From assembly GCA_910586725.1 (NCBI GenBank), contig CAJUJL010000004.1, positions 1 to 64,000 of the forward strand: DNA of 64,000 bases, in the 5' to 3' direction. Position 1 is the stretch's first letter; the number at the start of each line of letters is the position of its first letter. Origin of the DNA: an uncultured Lachnospiraceae bacterium (GTDB lineage: Bacteria; Bacillota; Clostridia; Lachnospirales; Lachnospiraceae). The translations under genes and the position numbers were made by a program. The notes under the pieces were generated by a model. The model did no database searches. It was not told the DNA's origin and was given only the letters and a program-made list of their open reading frames with translations. Shown in pieces: positions 49,401 through 57,998 of the stretch.

Positions 49401-50486
49401 TTACTTTGCGGCAATATAACCCTGCGCCTTTAAAAGCTCCGCGCAAAGCACGGCTCCTCCTGCCGCTCCACGCACCGTATTGTGGGACAATCCGACAAAT
49501 TTAAAGTCATATACGCTATCCTCCCGCAGTCTTCCCACAGAGATTCCCATTCCGTTTTCATAATCCACATCAAGGGCAACCTGCGGCCTGTTCTCTTCTT
49601 CCAGATACTGAATAAAATGCTTCGGCGCGCTTGGAAGGCTCCATTCCTGAGGCAGTCCTTTGTAGGAGCGCAAAGCTTCGATCAGCTGTTCTTTGGTTGG
49701 ATTCTTTTTAAATTTTACAAATACGGCGGCCGTATGACCGTTTAAAACCGGAACACGGATACACTGGCAGGTAATCACAGGACTTTCTGCCGGAACGATT
49801 TTGCCGTCCTTAATTTCTCCCCAGATTCGAAGCGGCTCTTTTTCACTTTTTTCTTCTTCTCCGCCAATATATGGAATAATGTTTCGTTCCATTTCCGGCC
49901 AGTCCAAAAACGTCTTGCCCGCGCCGGAAATTGCCTGGTAGGTGGTTGCGACAACCTCATATGGCTCAAACTCTTTCCACGCCGATAAAACAGGCGCGTA
50001 GCTTTGAATCGAACAATTCGGCTTTACCGCAACAAATCCTCTTTCCGTTCCGAGACGCTTTTTCTGGAACTCAATGACTTTCATGTGGTCCGGATTGATT
50101 TCCGGTATCACCATCGGCACATCCGGCGTCCAGCGGTGCGCGCTGTTGTTGGAAACAACGGGAGTTTCCGTTTTGGCGTACGCTTCTTCGATGTTGCGGA
50201 TTTCTTCTTTTGTCATATCTACCGCAGAAAATACAAAATCGACGCAAGACGCCACTTCTTCCACTTCATTTACATTTTTTACAACGATCTGCTTTACCGC
50301 GTCAGGCATCGGCGTATCCATTTTCCAGCGTCTGCCAACCGCTTCTTCATATGTCTTTCCTGCGCTTCTTGGACTGGCTGCAATTGTCGTCACCTCAAAC
50401 CAGGGATGGTCGTTTAGCAGAGAGATAAATCTCTGTCCTACCATGCCCGTTCCTCCCAAAATACCAACTTTTAATTTCTCGCTCAT
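49401..50486 (-). CDS. asd: aspartate-semialdehyde dehydrogenase
   Basis: 361 aa from the ATG at 50486 (GAGGAG upstream). Second step of the aspartate family (Lys, Thr, Met, cell wall DAP; also feeds dipicolinate). NADP loop Gly-Ile-Leu-Gly-Gly-Thr-Gly-Met-Val-Gly; catalytic Cys in Val-Lys-Pro-Asn-Cys-Ser. Its length and sequence are of the archaeal/fungal type rather than the short bacterial Asd. Follows argH. Confidence 0.94.
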   Translation of the reverse strand: MSEKLKVGILGGTGMVGQRFISLLNDHPWFEVTTIAASPRSAGKTYEEAVGRRWKMDTPMPDAVKQIVVKNVNEVEEVASCVDFVFSAVDMTKEEIRNIEEAYAKTETPVVSNNSAHRWTPDVPMVIPEINPDHMKVIEFQKKRLGTERGFVAVKPNCSIQSYAPVLSAWKEFEPYEVVATTYQAISGAGKTFLDWPEMERNIIPYIGGEEEKSEKEPLRIWGEIKDGKIVPAESPVITCQCIRVPVLNGHTAAVFVKFKKNPTKEQLIEALRSYKGLPQEWSLPSAPKHFIQYLEEENRPQVALDVDYENGMGISVGRLREDSVYDFKFVGLSHNTVRGAAGGAVLCAELLKAQGYIAAK

Positions 50487-50514
50487 TTTTCTCCTCAACT
50501 TTCTTTGCAATTTT

Positions 50515-51915
50515 TTATTCTACAGAGCTAATTATGGAACTTTGATCCAAATATTGTTTCTCTTCTTCGATTACGCGCTCCATAGCGGCCTTTCCCGGCG
50601 CTCCAATGGTAAGGCGCTTATTGATGCAGGTTTCCATAGAAATCGCATCGTAAATATCTTCCTCAAACACCTCGGAAAACTGTTTCCAGTCCTCCAGGCT
50701 CATATCATCCAGCGCAATTCCCCGATCGATGCAATGCAATACGATCCGCCCGATTACGCCATGCGCATCGCGGAAAGGCACGCCATGGTTTACCAGATAG
50801 TCCGCGGCGTCCGTTGCATTGGTAAAACCAAGGCTTGCGCTTTTTAACATGGCTTTTTTACAAAATTTCATCGTAGAAAGCATTCCGTCAAACAACGCCA
50901 GACAGCCTTTTGCCGTGTCTATCGCGTCAAACGTCAGTTCCTTGTCTTCCTGCATATCTTTATTGTATGCAAGCGGAATTCCCTTCATTGTCGTAAGCAG
51001 GGAAAATAAAGCCCCGTATACCCTTCCGGTTTTTCCCCTTACCAGTTCCGCAATATCAGGATTTTTCTTTTGCGGCATAATGCTGCTTCCGGTACTGTAG
51101 GCGTCGTCTATTTCCACAAACTGGTATTCGTTGGAATTCCAGATAATCACTTCCTCCGAAAACCGGCTTAAATGCATCATGACCGTCGCAAGGGCCGACA
51201 GAAACTCAATCAGATAATCCCGGTCCGACACCCCGTCCATACTGTTTAACGTCGGTCCGTAAAATCCCATCTGTTTCGCCGTATACTCCCTGTCCAGCGG
51301 ATATGTGGTGCCCGCAAGCGCTCCTGAGCCAAGCGGACAGTAATTCATACGCTCATACAGATCAAAAAGCCTCATCCGGTCACGCTTAAACATTTCAAAA
51401 TACGCTCCCATATGATGGGCCAGCGTAATTGGCTGCGCCTTCTGCAAATGCGTAAATCCCGGCATCACGGTCTGCGTATGTTCCTGCATAATATTTAATA
51501 TCGTCGTCAACAGGGATTTTAATAATGCGTCCGTCTCTTTGATTTCATCTCTGGCATAAAGCCGCATATCAAGCGCCACCTGATCGTTTCTGCTTCTGCC
51601 CGTGTGCAGCTTTTTACCGGCGTCGCCAATGCGGTCAATCAGATTTGCCTCTACAAAGCTGTGAATATCTTCATATTCATCGGTAATTTCAAGTTTACCC
51701 GATTGCACGTCCTGCAAAATGCCGTTCAGCCCTTTTAAAATTTCCTCTGCCTCTTCGCCGTTTATAATGCCCTGTCTGGAAAGCATCGCAACGTGCGCTT
51801 TGCTGCCTTCTATATCCTGACGGTAAAATTTCTGGTCAAACGAAACAGAAGCGTTAAAATTATATACCAGCCTGTCTGTCTCTTTGGTAAAGCGGCCGCC
51901 CCATAACTGTGCCAT
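50515..51915 (-). CDS. argH: argininosuccinate lyase
   Basis: 466 aa. Last step of arginine synthesis. Starts Leu-Trp-Gly-Gly-Arg-Phe and has Thr-Gly-Arg-Ser-Arg-Asn-Asp-Gln and the fumarase-family signature Gly-Ser-Ser-Ile-Met-Pro-Gln-Lys-Lys-Asn-Pro. No other arg gene is in the window; argG would be expected elsewhere. Starts 2 nt after queH. Confidence 0.96.
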   Translation of the reverse strand: MAQLWGGRFTKETDRLVYNFNASVSFDQKFYRQDIEGSKAHVAMLSRQGIINGEEAEEILKGLNGILQDVQSGKLEITDEYEDIHSFVEANLIDRIGDAGKKLHTGRSRNDQVALDMRLYARDEIKETDALLKSLLTTILNIMQEHTQTVMPGFTHLQKAQPITLAHHMGAYFEMFKRDRMRLFDLYERMNYCPLGSGALAGTTYPLDREYTAKQMGFYGPTLNSMDGVSDRDYLIEFLSALATVMMHLSRFSEEVIIWNSNEYQFVEIDDAYSTGSSIMPQKKNPDIAELVRGKTGRVYGALFSLLTTMKGIPLAYNKDMQEDKELTFDAIDTAKGCLALFDGMLSTMKFCKKAMLKSASLGFTNATDAADYLVNHGVPFRDAHGVIGRIVLHCIDRGIALDDMSLEDWKQFSEVFEEDIYDAISMETCINKRLTIGAPGKAAMERVIEEEKQYLDQSSIISSVE

Positions 51916-51917
51916 AT

Positions 51918-52553
51918 CTATATTCTCCCTTCTTTTTGCTCTTCTCTTTCATTTTTTGAAAAGACGCATCCGCAATAATCCTGACGGTACATCCCGTATT
52001 CTTTTGAAAGCTCCACAGAGCGTTTATATCCGTTTTTCTTTTTGAAATCGGAACTTAGATATGCCACTCCGTATTTAAGAGCCAGGGCTTCTCCGATTTC
52101 ATTTAATTTTGCCGCATTTTTCAATGGACTGATCGAAAGCGTCGTTGTAAAATAATCCGCCCCGATCCGCTTTGCCGCCTTGACGGACTCCAAAAGCCTT
52201 AAACGGTAACAGCGAAAACAACGCTCTCCTCCTTCTTTTTCCCTCTCATACCCTTTCACTTCCCTGTAAAAGCTCTCCTTATCAAACGCTCCGCAGAGAA
52301 ATTCCACCGGATACTTTGCCGGAAACTCCTGCACGAAACGCATCTGTTCCCTTGATCGTTTCTCAAATTCTTTATCCGGATACAGATTTGGATTGTAATA
52401 AAAAACGGTGATTGAAAAACAGGAGGAAAGATATTCGATCACATAGGAACTGCAGGGCGCGCAGCAGCTATGCAGCAAAAGGCGCGGCACAGCCTGCTCT
52501 TCTTTCAGTTTCGCCATCGTTCTCTCCAATTCTTTCTGATAATTGCGGTTCAT
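51918..52553 (-). CDS. queH: epoxyqueuosine reductase QueH
   Basis: 211 aa from the ATG at 52553, which has GGAAGG 9 nt upstream; an ATG three codons earlier touches that site. QueH carries out the last step of queuosine synthesis without cobalamin. Cluster and metal cysteines are seen in His-Ser-Cys-Cys-Ala-Pro-Cys, Glu-Arg-Cys-Phe-Arg-Cys and the C-terminal Tyr-Cys-Gly-Cys. Implies de novo queuosine synthesis, with tgt (7051-8202) in the same window. Confidence 0.93.
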   Translation of the reverse strand: MNRNYQKELERTMAKLKEEQAVPRLLLHSCCAPCSSYVIEYLSSCFSITVFYYNPNLYPDKEFEKRSREQMRFVQEFPAKYPVEFLCGAFDKESFYREVKGYEREKEGGERCFRCYRLRLLESVKAAKRIGADYFTTTLSISPLKNAAKLNEIGEALALKYGVAYLSSDFKKKNGYKRSVELSKEYGMYRQDYCGCVFSKNEREEQKEGRI

Positions 52554-52653
52554 TTCATCCATCCTTCCATTCCCGATTCATTATTTTACCCCAAGTGTCA
52601 AAAAATAGCAACCAACATAAACTAATTCTATAGGCAGGAAGGCAGGAAATAAC

Positions 52654-53424
52654 ATGAAACCTCTGATTCTATGCAATCATATAAATTATACTTATCATAC
52701 GTTAAAGCAGGAAACGCCCGCGCTTTGCGACATTCATTTCCGTGTCAATGAAGGAGAATTCATCAGCATCGTAGGACCTTCCGGCTGCGGCAAATCCACG
52801 CTTTTATCCCTTTTATGCGGACTTTTGCAGCCGGAATCGGGAACCGTCTATTTTAAAGGAGAACCCCTTTCCGATAAAAACCGCCACAGCATCGGCTATA
52901 TGCTGCAGCACGATCATTTATTTGAATGGAGAAGCGTCAGAAAAAATATTTTGCTTGGGCTTGAAATACAAAAGAAAATATCAGAAGAATCTCTGTTGGA
53001 AGCGGATCATCTTCTGAAACTTTACGGACTCTATGATTTTAAAGATGCAAAACCTTCTCAGCTTTCCGGAGGCATGCGCCAGCGCGCCGCACTGATTCGT
53101 ACGCTGCTTTTACATCCGGATTTGCTGCTTTTGGATGAACCTTTTTCTGCGTTGGATTACCAGACAAGGCTGAAAGTCTGCGACGATATAGGAAGCATTA
53201 TCCGCAAATCGGGCAAAACCGCCATCTTAGTCACGCACGATTTGTCGGAAGCGGTAAGCCTGGGCGACAGAGTAATTATTCTTACCCCGCTTCCGGCTTC
53301 CGTGCAAAAAATCATCACGACCGATTTTCCGGCGGAATTGTCTCCTCTGGGAAGACGCAATACAGATGAATTTAAGAATTATTTTAATCAAATATGGAAG
53401 GAGTTAAACCCTTATGGACAGTAA
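52654..53424 (+). CDS. ABC importer ATPase (SsuB/TauB/ThiZ-like)
   Basis: 256 aa. Walker A Gly-Pro-Ser-Gly-Cys-Gly-Lys-Ser-Thr, Q-loop Met-Leu-Gln-His-Asp, signature Leu-Ser-Gly-Gly-Met-Arg-Gln-Arg, Walker B Leu-Leu-Leu-Asp-Glu-Pro-Phe-Ser-Ala-Leu-Asp, switch His in Val-Thr-His-Asp. Family members import sulfonates, taurine, nitrate or thiamin precursors. AGGCAGGAA lies before the ATG. Overlaps the permease gene by 11 nt. Confidence 0.9.
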   Translation: MKPLILCNHINYTYHTLKQETPALCDIHFRVNEGEFISIVGPSGCGKSTLLSLLCGLLQPESGTVYFKGEPLSDKNRHSIGYMLQHDHLFEWRSVRKNILLGLEIQKKISEESLLEADHLLKLYGLYDFKDAKPSQLSGGMRQRAALIRTLLLHPDLLLLDEPFSALDYQTRLKVCDDIGSIIRKSGKTAILVTHDLSEAVSLGDRVIILTPLPASVQKIITTDFPAELSPLGRRNTDEFKNYFNQIWKELNPYGQ

Positions 53425-54217
53425 TTCCATTTCAGCAGCTCAGGCTGCATACATACGCTCATATAAATTTCATAAATTTAAAATCCTTCTGTACCGCATT
53501 GGAATATTACTGCTGTTTCTGGCCTTATGGGAAGTAAGCGCACGGATGAAATGGATTGACGACTTTATTTTCAGCAGTCCTTCAAAGCTGATGACCTGCT
53601 TCTATCATATGATACAGGAGAACAATTTATTCTGCCACATTGGAATTACTTTATTTGAAACGCTTGTCAGCTTCATTCTTGTCATGGCATGTTCCCTGCT
53701 GCTTACCATACTGCTCTGGTACAGTAAAAGCCTGACAGAAACCTTAGACCCCTATCTTGTGGTTTTAAACAGTCTGCCAAAATCCGCGCTTGCGCCTCTT
53801 CTGATCGTATGGCTTGGAGCCAATTATAAAACAATTATTTTAACCGGCGTTTCCGTTTCCATCTTTGGCACGATTCTCAATCTGTATATTGGCTTTCACG
53901 AAACAGATGCGGAAAAAATCAAATTAATCCGGACGCTGGGCGGAACGAAAAGCCACGCGCTCTTCAAAGTCATTTTACCGGCAAACCGGGCCAATTTAAT
54001 CGGTCTGATGAAAAGCAATATTGGCCTGTGCCTCGTAGGCGTCATTATCGGAGAATTTATTGCGGCAAAAAGCGGTCTTGGTTATTTGATCATATATGGA
54101 AGCCAGGTGTTCAAACTCGACTGGGTCATTCTCTCCATTCTGATCCTGTGTCTGATTGCTATGGGATTGTACGGCTGTATCCGGATTTTAGAACGAAAGT
54201 ATTTAAAACAGATCTGA
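53414..54217 (+). CDS. ABC importer permease (SsuC-like)
   Basis: 267 aa with about six helices and the binding-protein-dependent permease loop (Glu-Phe-Ile-Ala-Ala-Lys-Ser-Gly-Leu-Gly). GGAAGGAG precedes its ATG. No substrate-binding protein gene follows: a terminator lies 20 nt downstream, and none is encoded elsewhere in the window in this orientation. The substrate therefore remains open. Confidence 0.9.
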   Translation: MDSNSISAAQAAYIRSYKFHKFKILLYRIGILLLFLALWEVSARMKWIDDFIFSSPSKLMTCFYHMIQENNLFCHIGITLFETLVSFILVMACSLLLTILLWYSKSLTETLDPYLVVLNSLPKSALAPLLIVWLGANYKTIILTGVSVSIFGTILNLYIGFHETDAEKIKLIRTLGGTKSHALFKVILPANRANLIGLMKSNIGLCLVGVIIGEFIAAKSGLGYLIIYGSQVFKLDWVILSILILCLIAMGLYGCIRILERKYLKQI

Positions 54218-54237
54218 TAAATCGTTTGGACGATAAC

Positions 54238-54272
54238 AAAACGGCGCCGGAAGTTTTCTCCGACGCCGTTTT
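54238..54272. terminator. bidirectional intrinsic terminator
   Basis: AAAACGGCG-CGGA pairs with TCCG-CGCCGTTTT around an 8-nt loop, with A and U runs on both flanks. It serves the plus-strand importer and the convergent minus-strand glycosidase gene. Confidence 0.85.
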
Positions 54273-54279
54273 GTATTGA

Positions 54280-57200
54280 TTATTTTTTAATTAAGACTTT
54301 TTTGCCGACTCCTCTTTCCTTTAAAAGCTTCTTGTAGCTTTTCAGCTTTTTGGCCGGCACTATAATAGTTGCTTTCGCATGGATTCCTTTAAATGCGTTT
54401 TTACCAACGGATTTCTTTGTCAGTTTTTTCGTTTTTATTGTTATCTTCTTTAATTTCTTATTATTGGCAAAAACCTGTTTTCCAATCTTTTTCACGTTCG
54501 ACGAAATCACAACTTCCTTGAGCGATGACGCCTGATAAAAAGCCCTGTCCCCTATTGTCGTTATATTGGAGCCTATGGTGACCTTTTTCAGTTTTTTATT
54601 TCCTTTAAATGCATTTGCTTTTATGGAAGTAATCTTACAATCCACGCCGTTTATCTGAATAGAATCCGGAATCTTATATTGCGTCAGCTTCTTATCAGCC
54701 ACTCCGGTAAATTCAACCGTAGCCTCCGACGCGCCTGACGAAGTTACCGTATATTTTCCATTGGAAGCAGAATCTGTTACTTCCACGCCGGCATCCGGCA
54801 GTTTCATTTCATCCTTCTGTACATTTTCTTTGGTAAATTTCGCGGTCAGACTGATGGATTGATTCGCCGTAAATGTATAAACTGCCTGATCGGATACTTT
54901 CACCCCGCCGGCATACCAGCCGCCAAACAAATATCCTGCGCCAGGCGTTGCCGTTACCGTTACTTTGCTGCCCTTTTCCACCTCTGCGCTGCCCGACGCC
55001 GTACCGCCCGCTTCGGCATTTACCGTGACGGAAACTTTTGACAATACGTCTTTTTTTTCTGCAGGAATCTTAAATGCGGTAATCGAATGCGGAGCCAGTT
55101 CATATGAAAATACTTCCTGACCGCTGACTTCTTTTGTTTTAACCACATCCACATTATTGGGAGCTTCCAGCGTATTTTCATCCTCTACACTATCCGCCGT
55201 CAAATACCAGACGTCGATTTCTTTCCCTTTCAGATTCCTGTTATCCGCGTTGATGATAACAGGCGTCTTATCATCTTTCCGGTTATTGACTGCCGTCACA
55301 TATATATTTCCTTCCTCATCTTTGGACGAAATCACTTTCACTACCGGAACATTATAGCTGCCGTTTCGTTCAAACGTATAGTAAACGTCATTTCCGGTAA
55401 TTGTCTGCTCAACCTGCTCATTTCCTGTCATATTGTTAAAAATAGAGAAGGCCTTCGCGGAAGGCGTAGATACAAAATCCACCGTGCCGTCATTGTTCAC
55501 ATGGGACTGAATCACACACTGCGCCCCTGTGCCAAGATTATCCGATCCAAACGGATAATCCACAAGACAATGCTTATTCAGATAAGGCGTGCCGAAGTTG
55601 ACATAATCAATGATTTCATTTGCAATATAAATCGCGTGACCAATCGCGCGGATAAACTTTGAATTATGCCTGTAGATGCCAAACTCCGAAACCACCGGAA
55701 CTTTGCCGTCTCCCATAAGATCCTTCAGCTCCTGCACACGCGTCATATTATGCTCTAAAGAACGTCCCAGCACTTTTTCATAAAACAGGGGATCACTCTC
55801 TGAAATAGGATAGTCATACCCCGGACTTGTTTCACTATAAGGATGAATGACTGCGCCGTCATATTGATTCCCGGCTGCTTGTAATGCTTTAATTGCCGCT
55901 TCTCTTTCCATACAGCTATAAACTTCCACTTCCATGTCAAGCTCTTCTGCAATTGCCTTCAACGCCTCATAATATGCCGTAAATCCGTCCTGTATGCTGG
56001 TATATGTTACCGTAATCGTACTTCCGCTTGGAGGAATCTTGCCGTTTGTGCCGTCTCCAAAGGTAATCTTTCCTGTCTCGTATTCAAATTCACAGACAGC
56101 TGTATCTCCCTGCCCATCCAGAGATTCTACAATCTGCCACTCTGCGTCATTGACATATACATGCGCGCTGCCTTCTTTTACAAACTTATATCTCGCATAA
56201 CGCACCTGCCCTGCCGTTCCGTCGGAATTGGCCGCGCCATCCCGCCAGTCCTCTTCCTTTACGGTTTTCTCTTTGTTAAAATTCATTTCTCCGCCATTGA
56301 CATAAGCTCCTGCCATATTTGCGTAATTTGAGCTGCCACAGCCGGGCATCCAGTAATTCTGCCCCCAAAGCCCCATTTCATTGCCAATTTCAAAGCGCGT
56401 AACGCCGTAAGGCTCCGGATGTCCGTTAGCAGCGCGCACTTCTGCCCAGTCCACGCCGCCGTTTGGATTCGTGCTATCTGCAGGCGCATTTAAATATTCA
56501 AACAAATCCGCCGCATCCTGTGCGCTTCCCTGTCCCATTCCATAAACCCATACAGCCTCGGAATCCAGTTCATCATAGATCCATTTCATTGCCTCATCCA
56601 CGCCAAAATTGGGCGTAATCGGCTCTCTCGTATTTCCATGAATCGTTTTTTTCCTCTCTGCAACCGGGCCAATCGCAGCCTTCCAGTCATAGAGATTCGC
56701 CACCGTTCCTCCCGGATACCGTACAGAACCAAAAGAAGCTTCCTTAACCAAACTGTCAAACTCAGACTCTATTGCCTGTTCGCTAGCGTTCCAGGAACTG
56801 TACCCGTCATTGTGGTATCTGTGGTTAATGCCGAACATAGCGTCTGATATTTGCCGGACCGGCGTGCCTGAATCGACGGAAATAGTAACAACTGCTGTTT
56901 TTTTATAGGCATCCACTGCCTGTTGGAGCTCTGTAAGCTGACCTTCCAGGGCTTCCGATGTCAGAGAGTCGCCATCCAAAAGCTTCCTTGCTTCCGCAAT
57001 TTCTTTCAAAAGAAGCTCTTTTGCTTCTTCATCTCCTCCGTTTAATTCCTCTGCCTTGGCAATCAACGCCCGAAGTTCTGCTGCGAGATTTTCAATTTCA
57101 ATCTCTCCTCCAAATACATCAAATATCGCTTTTACCGTATCCGCGTCTATCACTTTATTGTAATAGCGCAGCTCATCCATGCTTCCTTTCACCGCTCCGG

Positions 57201-57897
57201 CCGCCTGCGGATTTTTATGCGTCCCTACTAAAATATCCGTGACTTCATTGACTAAATCTCCCGAAAGCGTATGCTCTGACGCAAGCGATCCGTTGATATA
57301 AAACTGTGCTTTTTTTGTGGAATGATTGCAGGCAAATGCAATATGCTGCCATTTTCCAAGCGTGCTCTGCGAATTGCTCACTGCATCGCTTCCTGTCAGA
57401 TATGTGCCATATTGTTTGGAAGAATTCAAATATACAATTGTTCTTCCTGCTGCGTTTATATTGGATATGTCCGCAGTCTGCTGAAATAAATTAATTTTAT
57501 CTGTACCTGCCTGAAACGGATTTTCGTCTATATTTACCCAAGCCGCAATGGAAAAATCCTGATCCGCTGCATTTAATCCCTGATTAGCATCTTTTAAATT
57601 CAGCTTGAGATAAGAATTGTCCTGTTTGTCAAAATAAATGCTTCCGCCTGATATTCCGTCGCTGCTTTTCAACGCGACGCCGCTGCCCGCTTTCGTTGCC
57701 GTGCAGCCCTGGACAACAGCCTGATTGGCCAATTGTTCCGCTTCCGATGCTCCGTCAAATGTCCAGTAACCGATCAGGCCGTCCGTAAGATTCGCAGCCG
57801 CATTTACGTCAGACGCGCCCATAGACGGCAGAACCGCACCCACCGTCAGGCACGCTGCCATAAACATTGACAGACACTTACTTTTTGCTTTACCCAT
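54280..57897 (-). CDS. secreted GH51-like glycosidase with LamG and LRR modules
   Basis: 1205 aa. Signal peptide (about 1-35), LamG/concanavalin-like module (40-260), FIVAR-like helices (268-332), then a clan-A barrel (338-840) resembling GH51 arabinofuranosidases: Arg-Tyr-Pro-Gly-Gly near 393-397, acid/base Glu507 in Glu-Ile-Gly-Asn-Glu-Met, and likely nucleophile Glu738 in Val-Val-Ser-Glu-Phe-Gly. A beta-rich insertion sits at about 565-635 between these (Phe-Gly-Asp-Gly-x-Asn-Gly-Lys-Ile-Pro-Pro). After the barrel come a beta sandwich, an InlB-type repeat (Gly-Tyr-x-Phe-Gly-Gly-Trp), and three BspA-type LRR repeats with a basic tail. No LPxTG. The exact GH family and substrate are uncertain. 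Monocistronic: terminators lie on both sides. Confidence 0.8.
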   Translation of the reverse strand: MGKAKSKCLSMFMAACLTVGAVLPSMGASDVNAAANLTDGLIGYWTFDGASEAEQLANQAVVQGCTATKAGSGVALKSSDGISGGSIYFDKQDNSYLKLNLKDANQGLNAADQDFSIAAWVNIDENPFQAGTDKINLFQQTADISNINAAGRTIVYLNSSKQYGTYLTGSDAVSNSQSTLGKWQHIAFACNHSTKKAQFYINGSLASEHTLSGDLVNEVTDILVGTHKNPQAAGAVKGSMDELRYYNKVIDADTVKAIFDVFGGEIEIENLAAELRALIAKAEELNGGDEEAKELLLKEIAEARKLLDGDSLTSEALEGQLTELQQAVDAYKKTAVVTISVDSGTPVRQISDAMFGINHRYHNDGYSSWNASEQAIESEFDSLVKEASFGSVRYPGGTVANLYDWKAAIGPVAERKKTIHGNTREPITPNFGVDEAMKWIYDELDSEAVWVYGMGQGSAQDAADLFEYLNAPADSTNPNGGVDWAEVRAANGHPEPYGVTRFEIGNEMGLWGQNYWMPGCGSSNYANMAGAYVNGGEMNFNKEKTVKEEDWRDGAANSDGTAGQVRYARYKFVKEGSAHVYVNDAEWQIVESLDGQGDTAVCEFEYETGKITFGDGTNGKIPPSGSTITVTYTSIQDGFTAYYEALKAIAEELDMEVEVYSCMEREAAIKALQAAGNQYDGAVIHPYSETSPGYDYPISESDPLFYEKVLGRSLEHNMTRVQELKDLMGDGKVPVVSEFGIYRHNSKFIRAIGHAIYIANEIIDYVNFGTPYLNKHCLVDYPFGSDNLGTGAQCVIQSHVNNDGTVDFVSTPSAKAFSIFNNMTGNEQVEQTITGNDVYYTFERNGSYNVPVVKVISSKDEEGNIYVTAVNNRKDDKTPVIINADNRNLKGKEIDVWYLTADSVEDENTLEAPNNVDVVKTKEVSGQEVFSYELAPHSITAFKIPAEKKDVLSKVSVTVNAEAGGTASGSAEVEKGSKVTVTATPGAGYLFGGWYAGGVKVSDQAVYTFTANQSISLTAKFTKENVQKDEMKLPDAGVEVTDSASNGKYTVTSSGASEATVEFTGVADKKLTQYKIPDSIQINGVDCKITSIKANAFKGNKKLKKVTIGSNITTIGDRAFYQASSLKEVVISSNVKKIGKQVFANNKKLKKITIKTKKLTKKSVGKNAFKGIHAKATIIVPAKKLKSYKKLLKERGVGKKVLIKK

Positions 57898-57924
57898 ATT
57901 TATTTCCCCCTTGATTTAGAAGTT

Positions 57925-57991
57925 AAAAAGGCATTTTATCCGACATATGTCAAAAAGTTTATTTGCAACTCCTATAGCCGGATAAAATACC
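57925..57991 (-). terminator. terminator after alaS with an unusually long loop
   Basis: Minus strand: GG-ATTTTATCCG pairs with CGGATAAAAT-CC (one mismatch in 13) and is followed by UUUUU. The loop is about 36 nt, long for an intrinsic terminator. It lies just past the alaS stop and upstream of the glycosidase start. Confidence 0.6.
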
Positions 57992-57998
57992 CTTCTTA

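Noticed and set aside
52563..52653. TPP riboswitch before the SsuB-like importer
   Set aside because: The 91-nt gap is too short and lacks TPP-box motifs.
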